Positions 16,325-24,432 of a stretch of 42,896 nt of DNA are shown one piece after another; the stretch's first letter is position 1; each line of letters starts with the position of its first letter. Below the pieces are notes generated by a model. It was not told where the DNA came from and did no database searches. It worked only from the letters and a program-made list of their open reading frames with translations. Both the position numbers and the translations under genes were made by a program. The stretch is from Caulobacter endophyticus (GTDB lineage: Bacteria > Pseudomonadota > Alphaproteobacteria > Caulobacterales > Caulobacteraceae): assembly GCF_003116815.1 (NCBI RefSeq), contig NZ_QDKQ01000066.1, positions 1 through 42,896 on the forward strand, given 5' to 3'.

Positions 16325-16446
16325 AAGGGTGTTCCCGTAAGGGACTTGTGAGCCTACCCGTCAAAAGGTAGCCGGTGCGGCGAAAGACGATGACAAGTCT
16401 CGCCGCTTCCGCGAATGGGGCCGGGAAACCGGCCCTTTGTCATTTT
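16325..16446 (+). ncRNA. Candidate structured RNA or structured 3'-UTR with terminator
   Basis: About 120 bases after the PemK/MazF-like stop are densely structured. Visible pairings are GTtCCC-GTAA-GGGAC at 16331-16345; CTACC/GGTAG at 16354-16358 and 16367-16371; GGGACTTGT (16341-16349) with ACAAGTCTC (16393-16401); and GCGGCG (16377-16382) with CGCCGC (16401-16406). The last two interleave, which would form an H-type pseudoknot, and the first competes with the third. A perfect terminator closes the unit. I do not recognise it as a known RNA family. It could be a separate small RNA or the tail of the upstream mRNA. Confidence 0.45.
16418..16446 (+). terminator. Rho-independent terminator
   Basis: A perfect stem GGGCCGG/CCGGCCC with a GAAA tetraloop is followed by TTTGTCATTTT. 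It ends the RNA candidate or MazF-like transcript, just before the stop of the convergent esterase gene. Confidence 0.88.
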
Positions 16447-16455
16447 CGCCTCCCC

Positions 16456-17433
16456 TTAGATCCCCTTCTTCTTCGCATAGGTCTCGAACAGCGTCGGCCA
16501 GGCCGCGACCGGCTTGCCGGCGATCGAGCGCAGGCCAAAGCCGTGGCCGCCTTCCTCGAAGACGTGCAGTTCGGCCGGGATCGCCTTGGCCTTCAGGGCC
16601 GCGAACATCATCAGGCTGTTTTCCACCGGCACGGCCTTGTCGTCGGCGGCGTGGACCAGGAACACCGGCGGCGTGCGGCCGCCAACGCCCGTCTCGGCCG
16701 AATAGGCCTGCACCGCCTCGAAAGACGGAGACGCGCCCAGCAACTGCTTGCGCGAGCCGGCGTGGGTGGTCCCGGCCACCATGGTGATCACCGGATAGAT
16801 CAGGGCCGACAGGTCCGGGCGAGCCGACAGGTCATCGGCGGCGTCGACACGGTCATAGACCTGGGCCTCGAAGCGGGTGGTCAGGCTGGCCGCCAGATGG
16901 CCGCCGGCCGAGAAGCCCATGATGGCGATCCGCTGCTGATCGAACTTCATGCCAGGCGCCCACGAGCGCACCAGGCGCAGGGCCCGCTGGGCGTCCTGCA
17001 GCGGCGCGTCGGGCCCCGCGCTCCAGCCGTCGCCCGGCAGTCGGTAGAGCAGCACGAAACAGGTGTAGCCGCGGTCGGCCAGCCACTGGGCGGTCTCGAA
17101 GCCTTCCTTGTCCATGACCACCCGCTCGTAGCCGCCGCCGGGGATCAGGATCACCGCCGCGCCGTTGGGCTTGCGCGGGCGGAACAGGCTCAGCGTCGGC
17201 TTGCGGGTGTGGGTCACGGCGCGGTCGCGCGGCCCCTTGCCGTCGCTGCGCTCCAGCACCGTCTCCTGAGCCGTCACGCCCGCCGAACCCGGAGGATCGT
17301 TCGGCCACAGCGGGCGCACTTCGCTTGGCTCGGGCACGGCCGGCTTGCGCGCGGCGCTGGCCATGCTCGCGGTCGACAGGGCGGTGATCCCTGCCAGCAG
17401 GGCGAAGGCGCCCCGGCGGTTCAGTTGCGGCAT
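16456..17433 (-). CDS. Exported alpha/beta hydrolase, carbohydrate esterase-like
   Basis: A 325-residue protein with a signal peptide (NRRGAFALLAGITALSTASMASA; the RR suggests Tat or Sec export). The hydrolase core shows the oxyanion motif IPGGGYERVV near residue 107, the nucleophile elbow GFSAGGH near 162, an Asp in HAADDKAVP and the His in EEGGHGFGLR. This arrangement is typical of BD-FAE and acetyl-xylan esterase-like enzymes that deacylate plant polysaccharides. It is third in a same-strand run after an MFS transporter and a methyltransferase, divergent from a LacI regulator, which supports a sugar-related role. The ester substrate is unknown. Confidence 0.85.
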   Translation of the reverse strand: MPQLNRRGAFALLAGITALSTASMASAARKPAVPEPSEVRPLWPNDPPGSAGVTAQETVLERSDGKGPRDRAVTHTRKPTLSLFRPRKPNGAAVILIPGGGYERVVMDKEGFETAQWLADRGYTCFVLLYRLPGDGWSAGPDAPLQDAQRALRLVRSWAPGMKFDQQRIAIMGFSAGGHLAASLTTRFEAQVYDRVDAADDLSARPDLSALIYPVITMVAGTTHAGSRKQLLGASPSFEAVQAYSAETGVGGRTPPVFLVHAADDKAVPVENSLMMFAALKAKAIPAELHVFEEGGHGFGLRSIAGKPVAAWPTLFETYAKKKGI

Positions 17434-17497
17434 GACGTTTCTCCCGAACTCTACTGTTGGGCTGGACCTTAAGGCCCTCGGTAACCGGTGGACAAGC

Positions 17498-18304
17498 TCA
17501 GCGGCCGCCGAACTTCAGGTGATGCAGCACGATCCCGCTGGTGGTCGCCACGTTCAGCGAGTCGAAGCCATTGGCCATCGGAATGCCGATCCCCTGCGCC
17601 CGCGCGATGACCTCGGCCGACAACCCCGGTCCCTCCGCCCCTAGCAGAGCTGCGGCCCGCGCCGGCGGCTGCAGTTCCGCCAGCGTCCGCCCCGCCGACG
17701 GCGTCAGGGCCAGAGGCGTAAAGCCCGCGGCGGCCAGCAGGCCGACCGCGTCCTCGCCCCGGCCGATGTATCCGGTCGGCACGCTCAGGGTCGCACCCAC
17801 CGAGACGCGGATGGCCTTGCGGTAGAACGGATCGCAGCAGTCGGCGTCCAGCAGCACCGCGTCGGCCCCGAAGGCGGCGGCGTTGCGGAAGATGCCGCCC
17901 AGATTGTCATGGTTGGCGATGCCGAACAGGGCCAGCACCACCGCCCGCTCGGGCAAGGTCGCCAGCAGGTCGGCCGCCGGGATCGCCCGCGGCTTGCGCC
18001 CCACCGCCAGCACCCCGCGATGCAGGTGGAAGCCGGCCACGGCGTCCAGCACCGCCTGCTTGACCAGATAGACCGGCGTCGCCTCGGGCAGGCCGTCGAA
18101 CACCTCCGACAGCTTGTCGCTGCGCTTGGGGTCGATCAGCAGCGACTCCACCCGCAGGGGCGCATCGCGCACGAAGGCCCGCAGCACCGTCTCGCCCTCG
18201 GCGATGAACCGCCCTTCCCGGCCCACCAGGTCGCGCTCCTTGATGTCGCGATAGGCGGCCACGCGCGGGTCGGCGGGATCGGTGATGGTGATGAACTGCG
18301 GCAC
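17498..18304 (-). CDS. SpoU/TrmH-family RNA 2'-O-methyltransferase
   Basis: A 268-residue SPOUT methyltransferase. Motif 1 is NLGGIFRNAAAFGA, motif 2 LLGAEGPGLS, and motif 3 IPMANGFDSLNVATTSGI, forming the trefoil-knot SAM site. An N-terminal substrate-binding domain covers about residues 10-110 and includes REGRFIAEGETVLR, as in RlmB and TrmH-like enzymes. It methylates ribose of tRNA or rRNA; the target is not readable. It starts 18 bases after the MFS transporter stop on the same strand, which suggests co-transcription, though its function looks unrelated to sugars. Confidence 0.9.
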   Translation of the reverse strand: MPQFITITDPADPRVAAYRDIKERDLVGREGRFIAEGETVLRAFVRDAPLRVESLLIDPKRSDKLSEVFDGLPEATPVYLVKQAVLDAVAGFHLHRGVLAVGRKPRAIPAADLLATLPERAVVLALFGIANHDNLGGIFRNAAAFGADAVLLDADCCDPFYRKAIRVSVGATLSVPTGYIGRGEDAVGLLAAAGFTPLALTPSAGRTLAELQPPARAAALLGAEGPGLSAEVIARAQGIGIPMANGFDSLNVATTSGIVLHHLKFGGR

Positions 18305-18322
18305 GGGGGCTCCGCTGAAACT

Positions 18323-19579
18323 CTAACGCACGCCCCGTATCGGAAGGATCGCCAGACCGCCAGCCATGGCCAGCCCCGCCGCCACCAGGAACAGCGAATG
18401 ATAGTCCGTGCGGCTGGGCCCCAGGAACCACACCGCCAGCACCGGGGCCAGGGCCTGAGGCAGCGTGTTGGCTAGGTTGATGACCCCCAGGTCCTTGCCG
18501 GCGTCGTCCTGCGAGGGCAGCACCTGGCTGACCAGGGCGATGTCGACGGCGTAGTAGCAGCCCGCTCCGCAGCCGAAGACCACGAAGCCGGCCAGCACCA
18601 CCGCCCAGCCCGGCGTCAGCGAGAAGGTCACCATGGCCGCCGCCAGGATCATCGCCGCTCCGGCCGCGAACAGCTTTCGCCGCCCCAGCCGGTCGCTGAG
18701 CATGCCGAACACCATGGCGCAGCCCACATTGGCGACAGTGGCCACCGTGGTCAGCAAGACCAGCCCCTGCTCGGCCCGCTGGCCGGGAAACAGCGCCGGA
18801 TAGTTCAGCGCGTCCTGCAGGTAGTAGAGCATGTAGCACTGGGTCAGGGTGATCGCGACCAGCACCATGAACCGGCTGACCCAGGCCAGGGCGAAGTCGG
18901 GGTGCTTGCGCGGGTCGACCCACAGTCCCTTCAGGAATCCGACGAGGCTGAAGCGCTCGGCGGCGTCGGCGGCGATCGGCGGGTCCTTCAGGCGCAGGGC
19001 GAAGGGCGCGATGGCCAGCACCAGCACCACGCTGATCGCCGCGTAGCGCGAGGCCTCCGAGGCCAGGAGGCCGCCGACCAGCACAGCGCCCGCCACCGCC
19101 CCGATCGGATGGCCAAGGCTGAGGAACGCCGCCACCCGTCCCTTCTGGGCGTCGGGCACGCGGTCGGGCAGCAGGGCCAGCAGGGCTGCGAACAGCATGT
19201 TGAAGGCCAACTGGAAGACGATGACGCCGAGGATCAGCTCCAGCCGGCTGTCGGCCAGCATGATCGCGCCATAGGCCAGCACCGTGCCGACGAGGCCGAT
19301 CAGCAGCCAGGGCCGCCGGCGGCCAAAGCGCGAGGTCGTCCGGTCGCTGATCGCGCCGGCCAGCAGGTTGGCGATGCTGGCCGTCAGCGCGCCCCAGAAC
19401 GCCGTCTGGCTCAGCACCAGGGCCTTCTGGGCGGGATCGAGGGCAGCGGCCTTAAGCGGCAGCAGAACCTGGATCAGCGGCATGAAGCTGACGAACGCGC
19501 CGATCTGGGCGAAGGTGAAGGCGGCGATGAAACTCGGCCGAACCGGTTGCACCGGCCGGCTGGCGCCGCTCCGCGACAT
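18323..19579 (-). CDS. MFS transporter, sugar-transporter-like
   Basis: A 418-residue protein with about twelve membrane spans. The loop 2-3 signature SDRTTSRFGRRRPWLLIG resembles the GPH and sucrose/maltose-type MFS carriers, and a second copy, SDRLGRRKL, follows span 8. It probably moves a sugar or related solute with a cation. It is divergent from the LacI-family gene with 236 bases between, the usual layout for a regulator controlling its transporter. The exported esterase two genes downstream may feed it. The substrate is not known. Confidence 0.85.
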   Translation of the reverse strand: MSRSGASRPVQPVRPSFIAAFTFAQIGAFVSFMPLIQVLLPLKAAALDPAQKALVLSQTAFWGALTASIANLLAGAISDRTTSRFGRRRPWLLIGLVGTVLAYGAIMLADSRLELILGVIVFQLAFNMLFAALLALLPDRVPDAQKGRVAAFLSLGHPIGAVAGAVLVGGLLASEASRYAAISVVLVLAIAPFALRLKDPPIAADAAERFSLVGFLKGLWVDPRKHPDFALAWVSRFMVLVAITLTQCYMLYYLQDALNYPALFPGQRAEQGLVLLTTVATVANVGCAMVFGMLSDRLGRRKLFAAGAAMILAAAMVTFSLTPGWAVVLAGFVVFGCGAGCYYAVDIALVSQVLPSQDDAGKDLGVINLANTLPQALAPVLAVWFLGPSRTDYHSLFLVAAGLAMAGGLAILPIRGVR

Positions 19580-19815
19580 GGCTGCTCCCTGTAACCGACG
19601 CGGTCATTTAAAGCCGCCGCGTTCGCCTGCCCGGCGACCTTCGCCGCGCCGTCCACGCCGGGCAAGGGGCCATCGGCGCCCGCCCCCGAGTTTTTTCGTC
19701 GCCGCCGGGGTCGCGTTCCGCATGTCAAATGCTCTAGGCTCGGACAAACGGTTGAGTCCGCGTTCGCGGGCTCGATGCGACGATTGAGTTCGAAGGCGGG
19801 GGAAGCGGCAAACCG

Positions 19816-20880
19816 ATGGCGTCGGTGACCATCTACGACGTGGCGGCGCGCGCCGAGGTTTCGATCAAGACCGTCTCGCGGGTCATGAACAACGAGCCGA
19901 ACGTGCGTCCGATGATGCGCGAAAAGGTGCTCGAGGCCGCCCAGGCCCTGGGCTACAGCCCCAACCTGTCGGCGCGCAGCCTGGCCGGCTCCAAGAGCTT
20001 CGTCATCGCCGTCTTCGTCGACGCGGCCCTGACCATCGACCATTGGCGCAGCGAGCGCGGCGCCGACTACCTGTCGCGCATCCAGCTGGGCGCCACGCTC
20101 CAGTGCCGCGACGCCGGCTACCATCTGCTGGTCGAACTGATCGACCACGAGGCCCCGCAGATCCGCCAGGAGGTCGGCGCCCTGCTGGCCGCCCTCAAGC
20201 CCGACGGCGTGATCCTGACCCCGCCCAGCTCCGACAATGCCATCGTGCTGGAGTTGCTGAACAAGGCCGGCACGCCCTATGTGCGCCTGGGTCCCGAGGA
20301 GCCCGACGGCCCCGGCCCGCGCGTCCACATGGACAATTTCGCCGCCGCCCGCGACGTTACCGAGCACCTGGCCGCCCTTGGCCACAAGCGCATCGGCTTC
20401 GTGGTCGGCGAGCCGCGCCACGGCGCCAGCCAGGCCCGCCGCGCCGGCTACCTCGCCGCCATGGAGGCGCGTGGCCTCTCCGTCGAAGAGGCCTGGATCC
20501 GCCAGGGCGACTTCACCTTCCAGTCGGGCCACGACGCGGCCAAGGCCTTGCTGGCCCTGCCCGATCGCCCCACCGCGATCTTCGCCTCCAACGACGACAT
20601 GGCGCTGGGCGTCCTGGCCGCCGCCGCCGAGGCCGGCGTCCTCGTGCCCGGCGAGGTCTCGGTCGCCGGCTTCGACGACAGCCCCAGCGCCCGCTTCTCC
20701 CGCCCGCAGCTGACCACGGTGCGCCAGCCCGTCGTCGAGATGGCCGAACTGGCCACGCGCATGCTGATCAAGGGTCAGGTCAAGGGCGGCGCAGCCGGCG
20801 CCATGGCCGAGCCGATCGACGAGCTGCTGCCGTTCGAGCTGATCCACCGCGCGTCCACGGCCCCGCCGCCGGTGGGGTGA
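19816..20880 (+). CDS. LacI-family transcriptional regulator
   Basis: A 354-residue repressor. The N-terminal helix-turn-helix is VTIYDVAARAEVSIKTVSRV, followed by the hinge helix NLSARSLAGSKS near residues 53-64. The sugar-binding-protein-like effector domain runs from 60 to about 340, with VRLGPEEPDGPGPRVHMDN and FDDSPSARFSRPQLTTVRQP, which is typical. It probably controls the divergent MFS transporter and esterase in response to a carbohydrate. A GAGTC (CcrM) site lies at about 19754-19758 in the shared promoter. The ATG start is followed at once by the HTH, as in the family. Confidence 0.93.
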   Translation: MASVTIYDVAARAEVSIKTVSRVMNNEPNVRPMMREKVLEAAQALGYSPNLSARSLAGSKSFVIAVFVDAALTIDHWRSERGADYLSRIQLGATLQCRDAGYHLLVELIDHEAPQIRQEVGALLAALKPDGVILTPPSSDNAIVLELLNKAGTPYVRLGPEEPDGPGPRVHMDNFAAARDVTEHLAALGHKRIGFVVGEPRHGASQARRAGYLAAMEARGLSVEEAWIRQGDFTFQSGHDAAKALLALPDRPTAIFASNDDMALGVLAAAAEAGVLVPGEVSVAGFDDSPSARFSRPQLTTVRQPVVEMAELATRMLIKGQVKGGAAGAMAEPIDELLPFELIHRASTAPPPVG

Positions 20881-20921
20881 GGGCGGGGAGGAGGTTCGGC
20901 GGCGCGCCACTATCGGACAGC

Positions 20922-20958
20922 AAAAGGGCGCAGCCTCGACAGCCGCGCCCCTCTTAAA
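20922..20958. terminator. Bidirectional terminator between lacI-type and chemoreceptor genes
   Basis: AAAAGGGCGC...GCGCCCCTCTTAAAA: a 6-base GC stem (20926-20931 with 20945-20950) around a 13-base loop, flanked by A-run and T-rich/A-rich sides. It suits both converging transcripts, best in the minus direction, where it ends in TTTT. Confidence 0.65.
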
Positions 20959-20981
20959 ACCTCAGCGATCTAGAACCGCCC

Positions 20982-22532
20982 TTACCGCCCCGGCCGCGCG
21001 AACGCGGCGACCTTGGCGCGGGCCGCGTGTACCGGGTGCTCCGGCTCGGCGTAGCGCTGGGCCGGCGCGGCCTGAGCCGCCCCGCCGATCCTGAAGCCGC
21101 CGACGTGGTTGGCGAGGTCCGCCGCTTCGGCCCGCAGCGCCCGCGTGGCGTCGGTGGAGCGCTGGGCCATGGCGGTGTTGCGCTGGGTGACCTGGTCCAG
21201 CTGGCCGACGGCGCTGTTGACCTCGGTCAGGGCGCTGGCCTGCTCGTTGGCCGAGGCGGCGATCTCGTTGACCAGGGTGTCGATGGCGCCGACCTTGTCG
21301 ACGATGCCGCGCAGGGCGTCGCCGGTCTGGCGCACCAGCTCGACGCCCTCGCCAACCTGGCGGCTGGAGTCGGAGATGAGGCTCTTGATCTCCTTGGCGG
21401 CCTCGGCCGAGCGCTGGGCGAGCGCCCGCACTTCTTGCGCGACGACCGCGAAGCCCTTGCCGGCGTCGCCGGCGCGAGCGGCTTCGACACCGGCGTTCAG
21501 GGCCAGCAGGTTGGTCTGGAAGGCGATCTCGTCGATCACGCCCAGGATGTGGTTGACCTGGTTGGACGAGCTCTCGATCTGGCTCATGGCCTCGGCGGCG
21601 CGGGTGACGACCGCGCCCGAGCGCTGGGCCTCGGTGGCGGCCTCGCCGACGCGCGAGGACACCTCGCGGGCGCTCTGGGCGGTCTTGGCGACGGTCGAGG
21701 TCAGTTGTTCGACGGCGGCGGCGGTCTGCTCCAGGGTGGCGGCCTGCTGCTCGCTGCGCATGGCCAGGTCGTCGGCGGCCGAGGCGATCTCGTCGGCGCC
21801 CGAGCGGATGCCGCGAGTGGCGCGGTCGACCGCGCCCATGGCTTCGGCCAGGGCGGCGGCGGCCTGGTCGAAGTCGGACTTCAGGCTGACGAACTCGGGC
21901 GACAGGGCGCCGTCGACGCGGGCCGACAGGTCGCCGGCCGCCAGGCGCGACAGGGCTTCACCGACAGCGCGCACGGCGTCGGCCTGGCGCTGTTCGGCGC
22001 TGGCGCGCTCGGCCTCCAGCTGGTCGCGCTCTTCCTGCAGCAGTTCGAGATAGGTCGAGATGGCCAGGTCCATGTCGAGCATGACGGCCTTGTTCAGCGC
22101 CACCAGGCCGTCGGCCAGATCGCCGTCGCTCTTGGCGCTGTTGAACAGGCCCTTGGCGCGCTTTTCGACCATGGCGCGGATCAGCTTCTCGGCCACCAGG
22201 GCATAGCCGCCGATGTACCAGCGCGGCTCCAGGCCGATGACGGCGTGGGCCTTGCCGATGCGGGCGACATCGGTCTGGTACTCGGGACCGTAGTCGGCGT
22301 TGGCCAGGCGGCGCCAGTGCGAGGACTGCCGCCCCTGGGCGTTGCTGATGTGGGCGTCGCTGGAGAACATCCTGCGCGTCTCGGGATAGGCGCGCACCTG
22401 GGCGTAGAACGAATCCAGCGCCCCGTTGATCTCGGCGTCGATGATCGGCTTGGCGGCCCGCAGAGCGGCGCGATCCTTGTGGTCGAAGCGCATGAAGCTC
22501 ATGCGCTGGTCGAGCTGGTTCTGCGCGCTCAT
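20982..22532 (-). CDS. Globin-coupled methyl-accepting chemotaxis protein, cytoplasmic
   Basis: A 516-residue soluble chemoreceptor with no membrane span. Residues about 10-165 form a globin-coupled sensor (protoglobin-like) domain. RIGKAHAVIGLEPRWYIGGY carries the proximal heme histidine (H96), the pattern seen in HemAT. A HAMP-like linker follows near 190-240 (AGDLSARVDG). The coiled-coil signalling domain ends in the tip EIAFQTNLLALNAGVEAARAG. No C-terminal CheR-docking pentapeptide is seen. Expected role: binding O2 or another gas and steering CheA. The ATG at 22532 follows AGGGGTGG; a GTG at 22550 is possible. It lies downstream of opgD on the same strand with its own spacer. Confidence 0.92.
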   Translation of the reverse strand: MSAQNQLDQRMSFMRFDHKDRAALRAAKPIIDAEINGALDSFYAQVRAYPETRRMFSSDAHISNAQGRQSSHWRRLANADYGPEYQTDVARIGKAHAVIGLEPRWYIGGYALVAEKLIRAMVEKRAKGLFNSAKSDGDLADGLVALNKAVMLDMDLAISTYLELLQEERDQLEAERASAEQRQADAVRAVGEALSRLAAGDLSARVDGALSPEFVSLKSDFDQAAAALAEAMGAVDRATRGIRSGADEIASAADDLAMRSEQQAATLEQTAAAVEQLTSTVAKTAQSAREVSSRVGEAATEAQRSGAVVTRAAEAMSQIESSSNQVNHILGVIDEIAFQTNLLALNAGVEAARAGDAGKGFAVVAQEVRALAQRSAEAAKEIKSLISDSSRQVGEGVELVRQTGDALRGIVDKVGAIDTLVNEIAASANEQASALTEVNSAVGQLDQVTQRNTAMAQRSTDATRALRAEAADLANHVGGFRIGGAAQAAPAQRYAEPEHPVHAARAKVAAFARPGR

Positions 22533-22586
22533 GCCGCCACCCCTGGTCACTGGAAATCCAACGACAAGAGCCGTGACGGGAATTCG

Positions 22587-22601
22587 TTAACCAAGCTTGA
22601 A
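22587..22601 (-). promoter_or_regulatory. CtrA-like box, one mismatch
   Basis: On the gene's strand it reads TTCA-AGCTTGG-TTAAC, against the CtrA consensus TTAA-N7-TTAAC. It lies 55 bases upstream of the chemoreceptor start. Chemotaxis genes in Caulobacter are commonly under CtrA, so the match is plausible but imperfect. Confidence 0.35.
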
Positions 22602-22625
22602 ACCAGGGTGCGACAAGCCATCAGG

Positions 22626-22643
22626 CGACCACTTAAGTGATCG
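22626..22643. promoter_or_regulatory. Palindrome CGACCACTTAAGTGATCG upstream of the chemoreceptor
   Basis: A perfect 10-base core CACTTAAGTG is flanked by CGA and TCG, so 16 of 18 positions are symmetric. It sits 94 bases before the chemoreceptor start and 33 bases after the opgD stop. It looks like a dimeric repressor site, but no regulator with this target is known to me. Confidence 0.4.
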
Positions 22644-22675
22644 TCCGCCCACGGATTTCCCCCTCTCCGGCCGGG

Positions 22676-24211
22676 TCAGGCCGTCCAGAGATAGCGCCAG
22701 GTTTCCGAGATCGGCTTGCCGTCGCGGGTCAGGCGCAGGCTGAGCTCGGCCTGCTTGCCGGTCGGCTTGAGGCCGAAGGCCGCCCGCGCAGTGGCCGCGC
22801 GGGGATAGGGGGTGATGTTGCTCCAGGTGGTCTCGCCGCCCCTGGCCTCGATATCGAGCTTCACCCCGTCCAGGCCATCGGCCAACATCGGACCCGACAG
22901 GTCGATGGTGAACATCCGCAGGCCGTCCTGCGTGTCGGCGCCGGTGCGGGTGCGCACCACCCTGGCCTCGCCGTCGCCCAGGCGCTCGACGCCCCAGTGC
23001 AGGCGGTAGGACAGGTCCACGCGCGAGCCGGCCTCCCAGGCCTTCTCAGGACGCCAGAAGACGGCGATGTTGTCGTCGCTCTCCTTGCGGGTGGCCAGTT
23101 CGGCCAGCACCACCGCGCCCTTGCCCCAGTCGCCCTGCGGCTCGACCCACAGGCTGGGGCGCAGGTCGTAGCGCGCTTCCAGGTCGCCGTAGTCCTCCAG
23201 CCGCCGGGCCCGCTGCACGAGACCGAAGCCTCGCGGGTTCTCGTCCTGGAAGTACGACAGCCGGTGGGCGGTCGGGTTGGTCAGCGGCCGCCAGATCTGC
23301 TCTCCGGTCCCGGTCAGCATGGCCAGGCCGTCGCTGTCGTGCACAGCGGTGCGGAAGTCGTCGCCGCGCGGCCCGTCGGAGACGTTGAACAGGAACATGC
23401 TGCTCTGCGCGGCCACGCCCATCTTCGTCATCTTCACGCGCGGGAAGATCGTGGCGGCGACGTCGAAGGTCACCGTCTGGCCTGGGCGGATCGTGAAGCT
23501 GTAGGCCCCCGTGCAGCTGGGGCTGTCCATCAGGGCGTGGACCACCACCGTCTCGGCGCCGTCGGCCGGGCGTTCCAGCCAGAAGCGCTCGAAGCTGGGG
23601 AACTCCTCGTTGGGCTCGCCCGCGCCGATGGCCAGGCCGCGCGAGGACAGGCCGTAGAACTGGTCGCGACCCAGGCTGCGGAAGTAGCTGGCGCCCTGAA
23701 ACACGGCGATCTCGTCCAGCTTGTCGGCCCGGTTCAGCGGCCACAGCAGGCGCAGGCCCGAGAAGCCGCCGATGGCCTTGGCCGCGTCGCCGTGCTCGCC
23801 CGGCACGTCGAACATCGCCGGGTCGAACGGCACCGGCCGCGCCACGCCGCCCTCGACCTCGTAGATCGGGAACACGCGCGGATAGAGGTAGGCCGGCGGG
23901 AAGAACTCGGCGCGGAACGGCGCGGGACGGTCGGCCCACAGGGCGTGCTCGCCGCGGAATCGGATTCGGAAATAGTCGTCGTAGGTGAGCCCGGCGAGGC
24001 CCTTGTCGCCGCCGGTGGCCGGGGCGCGATACGGCTTGCGGGCCAGGCTCTGGGCCAGGTCGCGCAGGATTTCGGGCGAAAACGCCTCGCCGTCTCCTGA
24101 TGTTTTCACGGGCGCGGGTTGCGCCGCAACAAGCCGAGGCAGCATGGCCATCAGCGCTCCGAGAGACAGCGTGCCCAGCGCGCCGCGCCGGCTGACAGAA
24201 GCAAATTCCAT
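22676..24211 (-). CDS. opgD: Periplasmic glucan biosynthesis protein OpgD/OpgG family
   Basis: A 511-residue protein (MdoG/OpgG family, PF04349) that acts in the periplasm on osmoregulated periplasmic glucans. A twin-arginine signal (SRRGALGTLSLGALMAM) points to Tat export, as in OpgD rather than Sec-exported OpgG. Conserved segments include YDDYFRIRFR near residue 77, a LYPRVFPIYEV segment, GASYFRSLG and YGLSSRGLAI, then the Ig-like C-terminal domain with SPSLWVEPQG-like and WSNITPYPR stretches. The length is normal. No opgH glucosyltransferase gene is adjacent. It is divergent from the mla operon, another envelope unit. Confidence 0.9.
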   Translation of the reverse strand: MEFASVSRRGALGTLSLGALMAMLPRLVAAQPAPVKTSGDGEAFSPEILRDLAQSLARKPYRAPATGGDKGLAGLTYDDYFRIRFRGEHALWADRPAPFRAEFFPPAYLYPRVFPIYEVEGGVARPVPFDPAMFDVPGEHGDAAKAIGGFSGLRLLWPLNRADKLDEIAVFQGASYFRSLGRDQFYGLSSRGLAIGAGEPNEEFPSFERFWLERPADGAETVVVHALMDSPSCTGAYSFTIRPGQTVTFDVAATIFPRVKMTKMGVAAQSSMFLFNVSDGPRGDDFRTAVHDSDGLAMLTGTGEQIWRPLTNPTAHRLSYFQDENPRGFGLVQRARRLEDYGDLEARYDLRPSLWVEPQGDWGKGAVVLAELATRKESDDNIAVFWRPEKAWEAGSRVDLSYRLHWGVERLGDGEARVVRTRTGADTQDGLRMFTIDLSGPMLADGLDGVKLDIEARGGETTWSNITPYPRAATARAAFGLKPTGKQAELSLRLTRDGKPISETWRYLWTA

Positions 24212-24432
24212 GCGGCCCTTCTATGCCGCGCGCACGGGCGACGCTACAAACCACGCGTTGGATTATCGCCAGTTGACGGCGTCTTTGCGGCGGCGCCGCA
24301 TAATGCTGCAAGCCGAGTTGTCCGTGTTCCGCCACGATCATGACGCAACAAGCTGCGCCTTGAAGCGTTTGAGCCGGCGACACTGTCCCTGCTAGGCTGG
24401 GCGTTCGTTGTAACGAGGGGTAAGCGCAGTAG
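24212..24432. promoter_or_regulatory. Divergent promoter region opgD / mla operon
   Basis: A 221-base spacer without a supported gene. CATAAT at about 24299-24304 with an upstream TTGACG gives a promoter-like pair for the mla direction, but the spacing of 20 is too long to be convincing. CGTT-GT-AACG just before the mla leader is a weak hairpin. Confidence 0.3.

Noticed and set aside
16325..16446. Type III toxin-antitoxin RNA (ToxI-like)
   Set aside because: Those antitoxins are tandem repeats placed upstream of the toxin. This RNA has no repeats and lies downstream, so only a looser link with the MazF-like gene is kept.
16325..16446. 6S RNA, SRP RNA, RNase P RNA or a known riboswitch
   Set aside because: None of the conserved cores that I know for these families (SRP GGAAG/AGCA loop, RNase P core, c-di-GMP, TPP or SAM elements) is visible.
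19594..19604. ACCG-ACG-CGGT as a LacI operator
   Set aside because: The arms are only four bases and lie almost at the transporter start; chance is too likely in GC-rich DNA.
19720..19732. GCAT-GTCAA-ATGC as an operator before the LacI-type gene
   Set aside because: Only 4-base arms and no second copy in the spacer.
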